Positions 55,202-64,000 of a DNA stretch of 64,000 nt are shown in pieces. Each line of letters begins with the position of its first letter. Position 1 is the first letter of the stretch. The stretch is from the NCBI RefSeq assembly GCF_020497125.1, contig NC_059084.1, positions 35,783,949 through 35,847,948 on the forward strand. The letters run 5' to 3'. The notes under the pieces are model-generated. The model was given only the letters and a program-made list of their open reading frames with translations. It ran no database searches and was not told the origin of the DNA. The DNA comes from Mauremys mutica (taxonomy: Eukaryota > Chordata > Testudines > Geoemydidae). Position numbers and translations under genes: made by a program.

Positions 55202-57252
55202 AGTGGCGACGATAGATGGGATTCCGGTGCTGTTCCAGTAACAGAAGGAAGTAGAAGTCAAGGTAAAGAACAAACAAACAAAAAAACTGCTTGTTTGCAC
55301 TGACTGTGAAAGTGAAACTAAAAATCATGGCTACTCTGACCGGGCCACTGGAACCTTTTGATGAGAATATAGTGCAATGGCATGTGTATACTGAGCTTTT
55401 TGAGCTTTTTGTTATTGCAAATGACATGACAGAAGAGAAGAAGGTGCCAATATTCTTAAGTGTTGTAGATGCTAAAACCTACTCCCTGCTACGCAGCTTA
55501 CTACACCCTGTTAAGCCTGAGACTAAATCTTACAGTGACATTGTGGAAATCCTGGGGTCCCATTTTTCCCCCAAACCACTGGTAATTGCTGAAAGATATA
55601 GGTTCCACAAAAAAGATCAAAAAGAAGATGAAACAGTTGTACAATCTGTAGCAATTTAAAAAAAGCTAGCAGAACACTGTGAATTTAAGGAGATGTTAAA
55701 TGATGCCCTGCGTGACAGGTTAGTGTGTGGCCTGTACAGTGAAGCTATACGGAAGCACCTACTGACAGAGGCTCAGCTTACATTACAGAAGGCTGTTGAT
55801 ATTGCTGTCTCCACGGAACTGGCTACAAGGGAGGCGCAATACATCGGTGTATCCCCTAGGGTGCAAAAAGTGTCACAAGAACCTACCCACAAAACTGTGC
55901 AGAGTCAGGAATGTTACCGCTGTGGTAAGCCGGGTCACCAGGCATCAGAATGCTGCTGTAAGGACCTGGTGTGTCAACACTGTGGCAAAAAGGGACACAT
56001 TGAGTGTGCCTGTAAATAAAAGAAAAAGAGGCCTGTGGTCTGGCCGACAAAAAGAGGAACCCTGCATACCCTATAGCAGACCCAGGATGATCAAAGTGAC
56101 ACCTCATCGCAAGAGGAAGTGCCACTGCATGTTTTGTCTTTGGCGGTGGGCTCACATGAATACTGGGGTAACCCCGTTGTTGGATGGCAAACCTATACGC
56201 ATGGAACTGGACACCGGTGCAGCTGTCTCGCTGGTCTCCGAGACTGTGTATAAAGAAAAGCTACAGCATCTTCCACTTAAGGCAACAAAAACTGTTCTGA
56301 AGACGAATATGGGAGAAGCTGTGCCCATGTTGGGCACTATTGATGTTAAGGTGGAGCTCAATGGACAGGCTGCTAAATTGCCACTGTTTGTGGTGAGAGG
56401 TAATTACCCAGCCTTAATGGGTAGGTCTTGGCTTGGGAAGATTCAGCTGAACTGGGTGGAAGTGCACCGGATGACTAAAGAAGAAACCAATCTAACCCCT
56501 ATACTAAGGAAACATGCTGCTGTTTTTGGAGAGGATCTGGGAAGTATGAAGGGAATCACTGTGACATTGAACATTAAACCTGACAGTCAACCAAAATATC
56601 TGAAAGCCCAAACTGTGCCATATGCCATCAGGCCAAAAGTTGAAGCAGACCTGGAGCACCTGGTCACCAATGGAGTCATAATACCAGTTACCCATAGCCG
56701 ATGGGCCACTCCTATAGTTCCAATCGTGAAGAAAGATGGCTCCCTCCGGATTTGTTGTGATTTTAAAGTCACTGTCAACCCAGTGTTATGTGCAGAGCAA
56801 TATCTGTTCCCCCACATCGATGACCTCTTTGCAGGCCTGGCTGGGGGACAAAAGTTCAGTAAGATTGATCTGAGTCAAGCATATTTACAGATGCACGTCG
56901 ATGAAAAGTCCCAAGAGGTGTTGACTATTGTGACTCATAAGGGGCTTTATCGATACTGTCGCCTACCCTTAGGAACAACGTCTGCTCCCGCCCTGTTCCA
57001 GAGGGCTATGGACCAGATCTTGTGCGGCTTGTCAGGAGTTCAGTGCTATCTGGATGATATCCTGGTCCCTGGAAGGAATGAACAGGATCACTTAAAGAAT
57101 TTAGAGGCTACCCTACAAATACTGGAAGAGTATGGCCTACGAGTTCGCAAAGACAAGTGTGAATTCTTCAAGCCCTCTGTTGAATATTTGGGACACATCA
57201 TTGATGTTGCAAAGAATCCTGTGGCACCTTATAGACTAACAGATGTTTTGCA

Positions 57253-57292
57253 GCATGAGCTTTCGTGGGTGAATACCCACTTCTTCGGATGC
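57253..57292 (-). ncRNA. Hammerhead-like motif, 3' end of PLE
   Basis: On the minus strand a 40-nt fold: outer stem GCAT/ATGC, a core CCGAAGA in place of the hammerhead CUGAUGA, a perfect 6-bp stem GTGGGT/ACCCAC with an ATTC loop, then GAAA. Penelope-like elements are known to carry hammerhead ribozymes in their terminal repeats. Core changes and the near-absent third stem make self-cleavage doubtful here. Confidence 0.5.
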
Positions 57293-57371
57293 AAGCAGTG
57301 GAAATTTCCAGGGGCAGGTGTGTATATATAAGCAAGCAAGAAGCAAGCTAGAGATAACGAGGTTAGATCAA

Positions 57372-59066
57372 TCATGGAGGATGGGGCCCTGTTCCAGCAG
57401 CTGAGGTGTGAAAACCAAGGGAGGAGAAACTGGTTCTGTAATTGGCAAGCCATTCACAGTCTTTGTTTAGTCCTAAACTGATGGTGTTAAATTTGCAGAT
57501 GAATTGGAGCTCAGCAATTTCTCTTTGGAGTCTGGTCCTAAAGTTTTTTTGCTGCAGGATGGCCACCTTAAAATCTGCTATTGTGTGGCCAGGGAGGTTG
57601 AAGTGTTCTCCTACAGGTTTTTGTATATTGCCATTCCTAATGTCAGATTTGTGTCCATTTATCCTTTTCCTTAGAGACTGTCCAGTTTGGCCGATGTACA
57701 TAGCAGAGGGGCATTGCTGGCATATGATGGCATATATTACATTGGTGGACGTGCAGGTGAATGAACCGGTGATGGTGTGGCTGATCTGGTTAGGTCCTGT
57801 GATGGTGTTGCTGGTGTAGATATGTGGGCAGAGTTGGCATCGAGGTTTGTTGCATGGGTTGGTTCCTGAGCTAGAGTTACTATGGTGCGGTGTGCAGTTG
57901 CTGGTGAGAATATGCTTCAGGTTGGCAGGTTGTCTGTGGGCGAGGACTGGCCTGCCACCCAAGGCCTGTGAAAGTGTGGGATCATTTTCCAGGATGGGTT
58001 GTAGATCCCTGATGATGCGTTGGAGGGGTTTGAGCTGGGGACTGTATGTGATGGCCAGTGGGGTCCTGTTGGTTTCTTTCTTGGGCTTGTCTTGCAGTAG
58101 GAGGCTTCTGGGTACACATCTGGCTCTGTTGATCTGTTTCCTTATTTCTTCGTGTGGGTACTGTAGTCTTGAGAATGCTTGGTGGAGATTTTCTAAGTGT
58201 TGGTCTCTGTCTGCGGGGTTAGAGCAGATACGGTTGTACCTCAGTGCTTGGCTGTAGACAATGGATCTTGTGGTGTGCCCGGGATGGAAGCTGGAGGCAT
58301 GAAGGTAGGCATAGCGGTCAGTAGGTTTTCGGTATAGGGTGGTGTTAATGTGACCACCACTTATTTGCACCGTGGTGTCTAGGAAGTGGACCTCCCGTGT
58401 AGATAGGTCCAGGCTGAGGTTGATGGAGGGGTGGAAGCTGTTGAAATCATGGTGGAATTTTTCCAGAGTCTCCTTCCCATGGGTCCAGATGATGAAGATG
58501 TCATCAAAGTAGCGTAGGTAGAGAAGGGGCGTGAGTGGACGGGAGCTGAGGAAGCGTTGTTCCAGGTCGGCCATAAAAATATTGGCATATTGTGGGGCCA
58601 TGCGGGTGCCCATAGCGGTGCCACTGATCTGGAGATATATATTGTCATTAAATTTGAAATAGTTGTGTGTGAGGATAAAGGCACAGAGCTCAGCAACCAG
58701 TTGTGCTGTGGTATCATCAGGGATACTGTTCCTGACAGATTGTATTCCATCAGTGTGTGGGATGTTTGTGTAGAGAGCCTCTACATCCATGGTGGCTAGG
58801 ATGGTGTTTTCTGGAAGGTCACCAATGCATTGTAGTTTCCTCAGGAAATCAGTGGTGTCACGGAGATAGCTGGGAGTGCTGGTAACATAGGGTCTGCGTA
58901 GAGAGTCCACATATCCAGACAGTCCTTCAGTGAGAGTTCCAATGCCAGAGATGATGGGGCGTCCAGGATTTCCGGGTTTGTGGATGCACTGCTTGCATCC
59001 GAAGAAGTGGGTATTCACCCACGAAAGCTCATGCTGCAAAACATCTGTTAGTCTATAAGGTGCCAC
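57372..59066 (-). CDS. Penelope-like RT/GIY-YIG protein, N-truncated
   Basis: An open frame of 564 codons without an ATG at its left edge: it begins with GTG inside the inverted terminal repeat, and authentic protein starts near HKPGNPGRPIISGIGTL. RT landmarks are TMDVEALYTNIP, GTAMGTRMAPQYANIFMADLE and the catalytic RYFDDIFIIW. A Cys-rich linker follows (CNKPRCQLC). The C-terminal GIY-YIG nuclease domain is visible in VIYAIICQQCPSAMYIGQTG with RKRINGHKSDI, then GEHFNLPGH. The N-terminal part of a full Penelope protein (commonly about 800 residues) is missing. No internal stops, which suggests a recent insertion, but translation as such is unlikely. Confidence 0.92.
   Translation of the reverse strand: MAPYRLTDVLQHELSWVNTHFFGCKQCIHKPGNPGRPIISGIGTLTEGLSGYVDSLRRPYVTSTPSYLRDTTDFLRKLQCIGDLPENTILATMDVEALYTNIPHTDGIQSVRNSIPDDTTAQLVAELCAFILTHNYFKFNDNIYLQISGTAMGTRMAPQYANIFMADLEQRFLSSRPLTPLLYLRYFDDIFIIWTHGKETLEKFHHDFNSFHPSINLSLDLSTREVHFLDTTVQISGGHINTTLYRKPTDRYAYLHASSFHPGHTTRSIVYSQALRYNRICSNPADRDQHLENLHQAFSRLQYPHEEIRKQINRARCVPRSLLLQDKPKKETNRTPLAITYSPQLKPLQRIIRDLQPILENDPTLSQALGGRPVLAHRQPANLKHILTSNCTPHHSNSSSGTNPCNKPRCQLCPHIYTSNTITGPNQISHTITGSFTCTSTNVIYAIICQQCPSAMYIGQTGQSLRKRINGHKSDIRNGNIQKPVGEHFNLPGHTIADFKVAILQQKNFRTRLQREIAELQFICKFNTISLGLNKDCEWLANYRTSFSSLGFHTSAAGTGPHPP
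58995..59034 (+). ncRNA. Hammerhead-like motif, inverted 5' copy
   Basis: Identical to the motif at 57253-57292 but on the opposite strand, being part of the 90-bp inverted repeat. In the coding-strand transcript of the element this copy would be antisense. Confidence 0.45.
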
Positions 59067-61352
59067 AGGATTCTTTGCTGCTTCTACAGAACCAGACTAA
59101 CACGGCTACCCCTCTGATCATTGATGTTGCGGGTCTTCATAAGGCCCCTGCAAAAGTTAAGGCTATTGTGGAAGCTCCCCCACCTTGAAATGTAAGCCAG
59201 CTGTGCTCATTTCTAAGACTACTGAACTATTATGGAAAGTTCATCTCACAGTTAGCCACACTGCTAAAACCACTTCACGAACAACTTGGGCAGTACAAGG
59301 CCTGGAAGTGGACTGAAGCCTGTGATGTTGCATTTAACAAAGCTAAGGATGCATTGCTAAATTCTGAAGTTCTAACGCACTTTGATCCATCCTTACCCCT
59401 ACAATTGGCCTGCGATGCCTCCCCTTATGGAGTGGGAGCAGTCGTGTCACACATTATGCCTTCGGGAGAAGAGAGACCTATTGCTTTTGCTTCACGCACT
59501 CTAAGCAAAGCAGAAACTAACTATGCCCAAATCGAACGTGAGGCATTAGGAATTGTTTTTGGAATTCGGAAGTTTCATCAGTACCTGTTTGGGTGGAAGT
59601 TTACTCTTCTCACAGACCATCGACCTCTGACGTCAATTTTTGGACGCTACACAGGCATTCCCCCATTAGCTGCTAGTCATATGCAATGTTGGGCATTGTT
59701 ACTTTAAGGACACACATATGAAATCAAATATCGGAAATCCACTCTGCAAGACAATGCAGATGGCCTCTCAAGGTTGCCTTTGCCGGTCAAACATCAAGAT
59801 AGTGGCCAAAAGGAAATCTTCTACTTTGAACAGGTAGAGAATACACCCATCACTGCTACTCAGATAAAGAAGGCAACTCGCATTGACCCAGTATTGTCCC
59901 AAGTTATGGACCTGGTGATGCATGGAAAAACTCGACAAACCTCTCCGGTCTCATCCGACCTTGTTACCTACATGTCCAGGAGGACGGAGTTATCGGTCCA
60001 ATCTGGTTGTTTGTTGTGGGGGAGACGTGTTATTATTCCACCACCACTGAGATCACAGATGTTAGAACAGCTCCATTTCGGTCACTGTGGAATAGTGCGC
60101 ATGAAGGAAATAGCACGAAGCTATTTTTGGTGGCCTGGATTGGACAGTGCTATTGAAGAGAAGGCAAAAGCTTGTATTTCATGTCAGGGTGTGAGGAATG
60201 CACCCCAGTGGGCACCCCTACACCCATGGGACTGGCCTGAAAACCCGTGGCAACGTATTCACGTTGACTTTGCTGGCCCCCTTGAAGGAAGCATGTTCTT
60301 GGTGGCAGTAGATGCCCATTCTAAATGGCCAGAAGTCTCTATAATGCAGTCCACTACTGCAGAGAGTACTATTCAAAAACTACGGGGACTCTTTAGTCGT
60401 TTCGGTCTGCCAGAACAACTTGTGAGCAACAACGGACCGCAGTTCGTCTCTCAGGAGTTTCAAAATTTTATGAAGGCAAATGGGATACACCACATCACTT
60501 CAGCACCATATCATCCATCCACCAATGGATTAGCTGAAAGATTTGTACAGACAATGAAACACGCTTTGAAATCAGCAAGGGGACAACACTCCATTCAAAA
60601 GCGTCTGGATACCTTCTTACTTTCCTACAGAAACACAGCTCATGCTATGACCAAGGCATCCCCGGCCTTTCTAATGATGGGATGACAGCTGCGCACTTGC
60701 TTTGATCTGCTGAAACCTTCTGAACCCCGACAAGTTGTGCAACATCAGCAGCAATATGAAGTCATCAGACGGGCACCCAGAGCAAAAGACCAAACCTTTA
60801 GCTTGGGACAGCCAGTTTTGGCTCGGAATTATACTTCCAGAGCTAAATGGGTTCCTGCCACGATCATCACTCAAACAGGACCTGTTTCCTACACAGTCCG
60901 GACTGCAGAGAATCTTACCTGGTGGCGAAATGTAGATCAGCTGTTGCCAGGTCATGCCAGTCCTCAGGACACATCTGCAGTTGAGTGGTCTGACTTCACC
61001 TCTTCTGGTAGGACACCGAATCATGAATCACCAGTTCCTGACTGTTCTCCTCCATTACTGCCGGCTGCTGAGATACCCCTTTGCCCAGCACGAGCTGATA
61101 CCACCTCCTCACCCGTTCGTGCTGCGGACCCTGAGCCCATGGTACTTTCAGGTGCAACAACACCAGAAGTTCGCCGTAATCCACCTAGAGACAGAAGGCC
61201 TCCTCATCGGCTGGATCTTTAGCTAGGGCGAACCCACGGTTATGGGGCAAAATAATCCCCAGGGTTTAGCCGGGAATGGAGGCAGTCTACCCTCCTTCTC
61301 TAGTCTAGTGTGTGTTTTATTTAGGGAATGTTCTTATTGGGGGGGAGGAATA

Positions 61353-61539
61353 TGTTGTGTATTTGGTTGTCATGGTTTTTGTTCCTATGGCAACTGCGTT
61401 AGATTATTAGGGGATAGCCCAGCCAGCTTCAGCCGGTTAGGGGAGCTCTGTGTCTGTAAATAAATGGTAGTTTTGTTAGCTGTCTGCTGTCTGGCCTCAG
61501 TGATTTCTTCCTAAACCGGCTGCCCCCAAGGATATAACA
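61353..61539 (+). repeat. 3' LTR of the decayed Gypsy copy
   Basis: 187 bp, preceded by a G-rich polypurine tract (ATTGGGGGGGAGGAATA). Followed by the CATTG target duplication and then OR upstream-like sequence. Confidence 0.92.
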
Positions 61540-61544
61540 CATTG

Positions 61545-62119
61545 ATTTCACAATCTGCCAAAACATAATAAACCATAAAAGAGAGGACAAAAAAAAAACA
61601 GGTGGCATGATAAGGGGCAGCTCATTCTTGAAAGACAAGTAATTGAGCTAGGAGGAGCAAGCTAATCTTTTTTTCCATGGTCCATTTAATACCAGAAAAT
61701 GTAGAATAGTTAAAATAAAAAATTGTCCATGGGAAAATGTCAGTTTTGACAAAATATCTCAATTTTCTGTTGGAAAATAAAAATATATATTTAGGTTGGA
61801 CATTAAAAAAAAATCAAAACATTTTTTTCTCTTTCAAAAATCAAATCGAAACAAAAATATTTTATTTTCAAATATAGATTTCATTTTTTAAATAGACAAA
61901 TTGAAAAAATTGACATTAAATGATTGTTTCAATGCCATTTTAAGTCAATATGTTCATTAATATGAAATATTTTTAATTTTGAAGGGATACTGAAATGAAA
62001 TGTTTCATTCTGAAGTGTTGGAAGTAGAGCGGTCAAAAATGTTCTGACAGAACAGTTCCATGGGAACATGTTAACACCATCAGAAATTTTAACATAAACC
62101 ACAGATTCTATAGACTTGT
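61545..62119. other. OR upstream remnant, then A/T-rich
   Basis: 61545-61640 resembles 40725-40800 ('aaaccataaa', 'gaggacaaa', 'cagctcatt'), the region upstream of the OR at 39792. 61690-62000 is A/T-rich with 'caaaatatctcaattttc' style repeats and holds no gene. Confidence 0.55.
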
Positions 62120-64000
62120 AGATTCTAATTACCAAAGGGAACATTGTGATCATCTATTCTGACCTAATGTATAACACAGGCCAGAGAACTTCTCCAAAAT
62201 ATTTTCTAGAGAAGATACGTTAGAAAAAACAATCCAATCTTGATTTTAAAATGATAAGTAATGGAGAATCCAGCATGAGCCTTGGAAAGTTGTTCCAATG
62301 GTTAATTACTTTCAATGTTACATAAGAACATAAGAACGGCCATACTGGATCAGATCAAAGGTCCATCTAGCCCAGTATCGTCTCTACTGACAGTGGCCAA
62401 TGCCAGGTGCCCCAGAGGGAGTGACCCGAACAGGTAATGATCAAGTGATCTCTCTCCTGTCATCCATCTCCACCCTCTGACAGACGGAGGGTAGGGACAC
62501 CATTCCTTACCCATCCTGGCTAATAGCCATTAATGGACTTAACCTCCATGAATTTATCCATTTCTCTTTTAAATGCTGTAATAGTCCTAGACTTCACAAC
62601 CTCCAACAGCAAGGAATTCCACAAGTTGACTGTGCAGTGTGAAGAACTTCCTTTTATTTGTTTTAAACCTGCTGCCCATTAATTTTATTCGGTGGCCCCT
62701 AGTTCTAATATTATGGGAACAAATAAATAACTTTTCCTTATCTACTTTCTCCACATCACTCATGATTTTATAGACCTCTATCATATCCCCCCCTCCCCAG
62801 TCTCCTCTTTTCCAAGCTGAAATGTTACAATTTTACACCTTATTTCCAATCTGAATTTGTCTTGCTTCAACTTCCAGCCATTGGATTGTGTTATACCTTT
62901 ATCTGCTAGACTGAGGAGCCCATTATTAAATACTTGTTCCCTCCCTGTATAGAGACTGATATCAAGTCACCGCTTCACTCTCTCTTTGTTAAGCTAAATA
63001 GTTTGAACTCCTTGAGACACATTTTCTAATTTCTCTTTGCTTTTCTATGAACTCTTTCCAATTTGTCAACATCTTTCTTGAATTGTGGGCCCCAGAACTG
63101 GACACAGGATTCCAGCAGCGATTGCACCATTGCCAGATAGAGAGGTAAAACAACTTCTCTACTCCTCCTCAAGATCCTCCCATTTACACAATCCGGGATC
63201 ACATTAGATTTTTTGGCCACAGCATCACCAGGACCCCCAGACCTTTTTCAGAGCCACAGCTTTCCAGGATAGAGTCCCCTATTGTGCAAATACAGCCAAC
63301 ATTCTTTGTTTCTAGAAGTATATATTTACATTTATCCACATTAAAACATACATTGCTTGCTAGTGCCTATCTTGCCAAGTCACCCAAATCACTTTGAATC
63401 AGTGACCTGTCATCATCACTATTTACCCCTCCTCCAATTTGTGTGTCATCTGCAAACTTCATCAGTGATGATTTTATGTTTTCTTCCAGGCCATTGATAA
63501 AAATTCTAAATAGTGAACAACCAAGAACCGATTGCTGCCAGACCCCATTGGAAACACCGCTCCTCGATGACAATTCCCCATTTGCAATTATAGTTTGAAA
63601 CCTATCAGTTAGCCAGTTTTTAATTCAATTAACGTGTCCCATGTTAATTTTAGGTCATTCTATTTTTTAATCAAAACGTTGGGTGTTGCCAAACCAAATG
63701 CCTTACAGAAGTCTATGTGTATTATGTTAATACAATCACCTTTAGCAACCAAATGTGTAATCTCATTACAAATATGTATATCACTAAGTTACTTTGACAG
63801 TATCTCTTTTCCACAAGCCTATGTTGATTTGCTTTAATTACATTACTCTCCTTCAATTATTTATTAATTGAGTCCCATATCAGCCACTTCATTATCTTGC
63901 CAGGGTTCAGTGTTAGGTTGACAGGTCTGTAATTACCTGGGTCATCCCATTTACCTCTTTTAAAAATTGGCATACTAGCTTTCTTCCAGTCTTCTGGAAC
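62120..64000 (-). mobile_element. CR1 LINE, antisense, runs off the window
   Basis: CR1 3' region in reverse at 62120-62313 ('gatcatctattctgacctaatg', 'tggagaatccagcatg'), resuming at 62829 ('ccttatttccaatctgaatttg', 'caacttccagcc') and continuing with RT codons (minus frame 63367-63573: FRIFINGLEENIKSSLMKFADDTQ, the F.NDL..F.DDT region) to the window end. It is split by another CR1 at 62322-62820. Confidence 0.88.
62322..62820 (-). mobile_element. CR1 copy nested in CR1
   Basis: A 499-bp CR1 3' portion ('ataagaacataagaacggcc', 'gccaggtgccccagaggga', 'taatagccattaatggac', 'catcactcatgattttatag'). It is bordered by AATGTTAC at 62314-62321 and 62821-62828, an apparent 8-bp target duplication. 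It belongs to a different subfamily from its host. Confidence 0.82.

Larger units (their letters stand above)
57211..59116 (-). mobile_element. Penelope-like retroelement, 5'-truncated
   Basis: A 1906-bp insertion in the Gypsy pol gene. The 14-bp target duplication ATCATTGATGTTGC is at 57197-57210 and 59117-59130. The first and last parts are a perfect 90-bp inverted repeat (57211-57300 versus 58987-59076), with a further 40 bp only at the right end. Inverted terminal copies and 5' truncation are known traits of Penelope-like elements. It codes on the minus strand for RT plus GIY-YIG endonuclease. Confidence 0.93.
55327..61222 (+). pseudogene. Gypsy gag-pol, inactivated
   Basis: Colinear with the intact polyprotein at 46643-50617. 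Lesions seen: TAA at 55657-55659 in gag, TAA at 56017-56019 after the second zinc knuckle, TAG at 56074-56076, one extra G near 56164-56167 shifting frame before protease, the Penelope insertion after YLGHIID at about 57210, TGA at 59186-59188, TAA at 59705-59707, and TGA at 60683-60685. The protease keeps DTG (MELDTGAAVSL), RT keeps YLDD, but the integrase second catalytic Asp is Asn (VSNNGPQF, codon 60428-60430). No functional product is expected. Confidence 0.93.
55014..61539 (+). mobile_element. Ty3/Gypsy LTR retrotransposon, decayed, hosting PLE
   Basis: Same family as 46322-50932, opposite orientation. LTRs are 188 bp (55014-55201) and 187 bp (61353-61539), with five substitutions and one indel between them, about 3%. 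Target duplications are CATTG at 55009-55013 and 61540-61544. A tRNA-Ser(GCU)-type primer site starts at 55203, and a G-rich polypurine tract precedes the 3' LTR (61338-61352). The internal region is broken by stops and a frameshift, and split by a Penelope-like element at 57211-59116. Confidence 0.95.

Noticed and set aside
57442..58257. Two + strand ORFs of 125 and 136 codons
   Set aside because: Antisense to the Penelope RT/GIY-YIG frame; composition and motifs favour the minus strand.

Overview
The window reads as vertebrate nuclear DNA, most likely from a cryptodiran turtle. Coding density is low, and the host genes are intronless class II olfactory receptors (ORs). CR1-type LINE fragments dominate the repeats. 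One tRNA-derived SINE (9362-9550) matches my memory of the turtle Cry I family, and Harbinger, hAT, Penelope and LTR elements of familiar sauropsid types are present. Species cannot be fixed without a database.

Host genes: an OR cluster covers about 3.8-41 kb plus a stub near 55 kb. On the + strand are a broken OR (3860-4945) and an intact relative (15054-16013). On the - strand are two OR8S1-like paralogues (22896-23834 and 34180-35112) in a tandem duplication of about 4-5 kb, and an OR family 6/11-like gene (39792-40718). A - strand OR start fragment (54884-55011) was split by a retrotransposon. Two or three ORs look usable; the 34180-35112 copy is open but has lost several family-defining residues.

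Mobile-element block: 44862-61539 is a nested structure. An almost intact PIF/Harbinger transposon (44862-54251, TAA target duplications) carries a HARBI1-like transposase and a two-exon Myb/SANT-like partner gene. A young Ty3/Gypsy element (46322-50932, - strand, 191-bp LTRs with 2 differences, one 1324-codon gag-pol frame) interrupts the transposase. A second, decayed Gypsy copy (55014-61539, + strand) sits on the start codon of the OR fragment and itself contains a Penelope-like element (57211-59116, - strand) with RT and GIY-YIG domains, 90-bp perfect inverted ends and hammerhead-like motifs.

Elsewhere: CR1 copies lie at 9780-11357, 18525-20165, 25010-26025 and 62120-64000. A solo ERV LTR at 21925-22864 has its empty site preserved in the duplicated copy. 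A second LTR-like element lies at 31752-33614. There are hAT and Harbinger MITEs, microsatellites and long unassigned AT-rich intergenic DNA. I saw no tRNA, rRNA, CRISPR or bacterial-type operon features.
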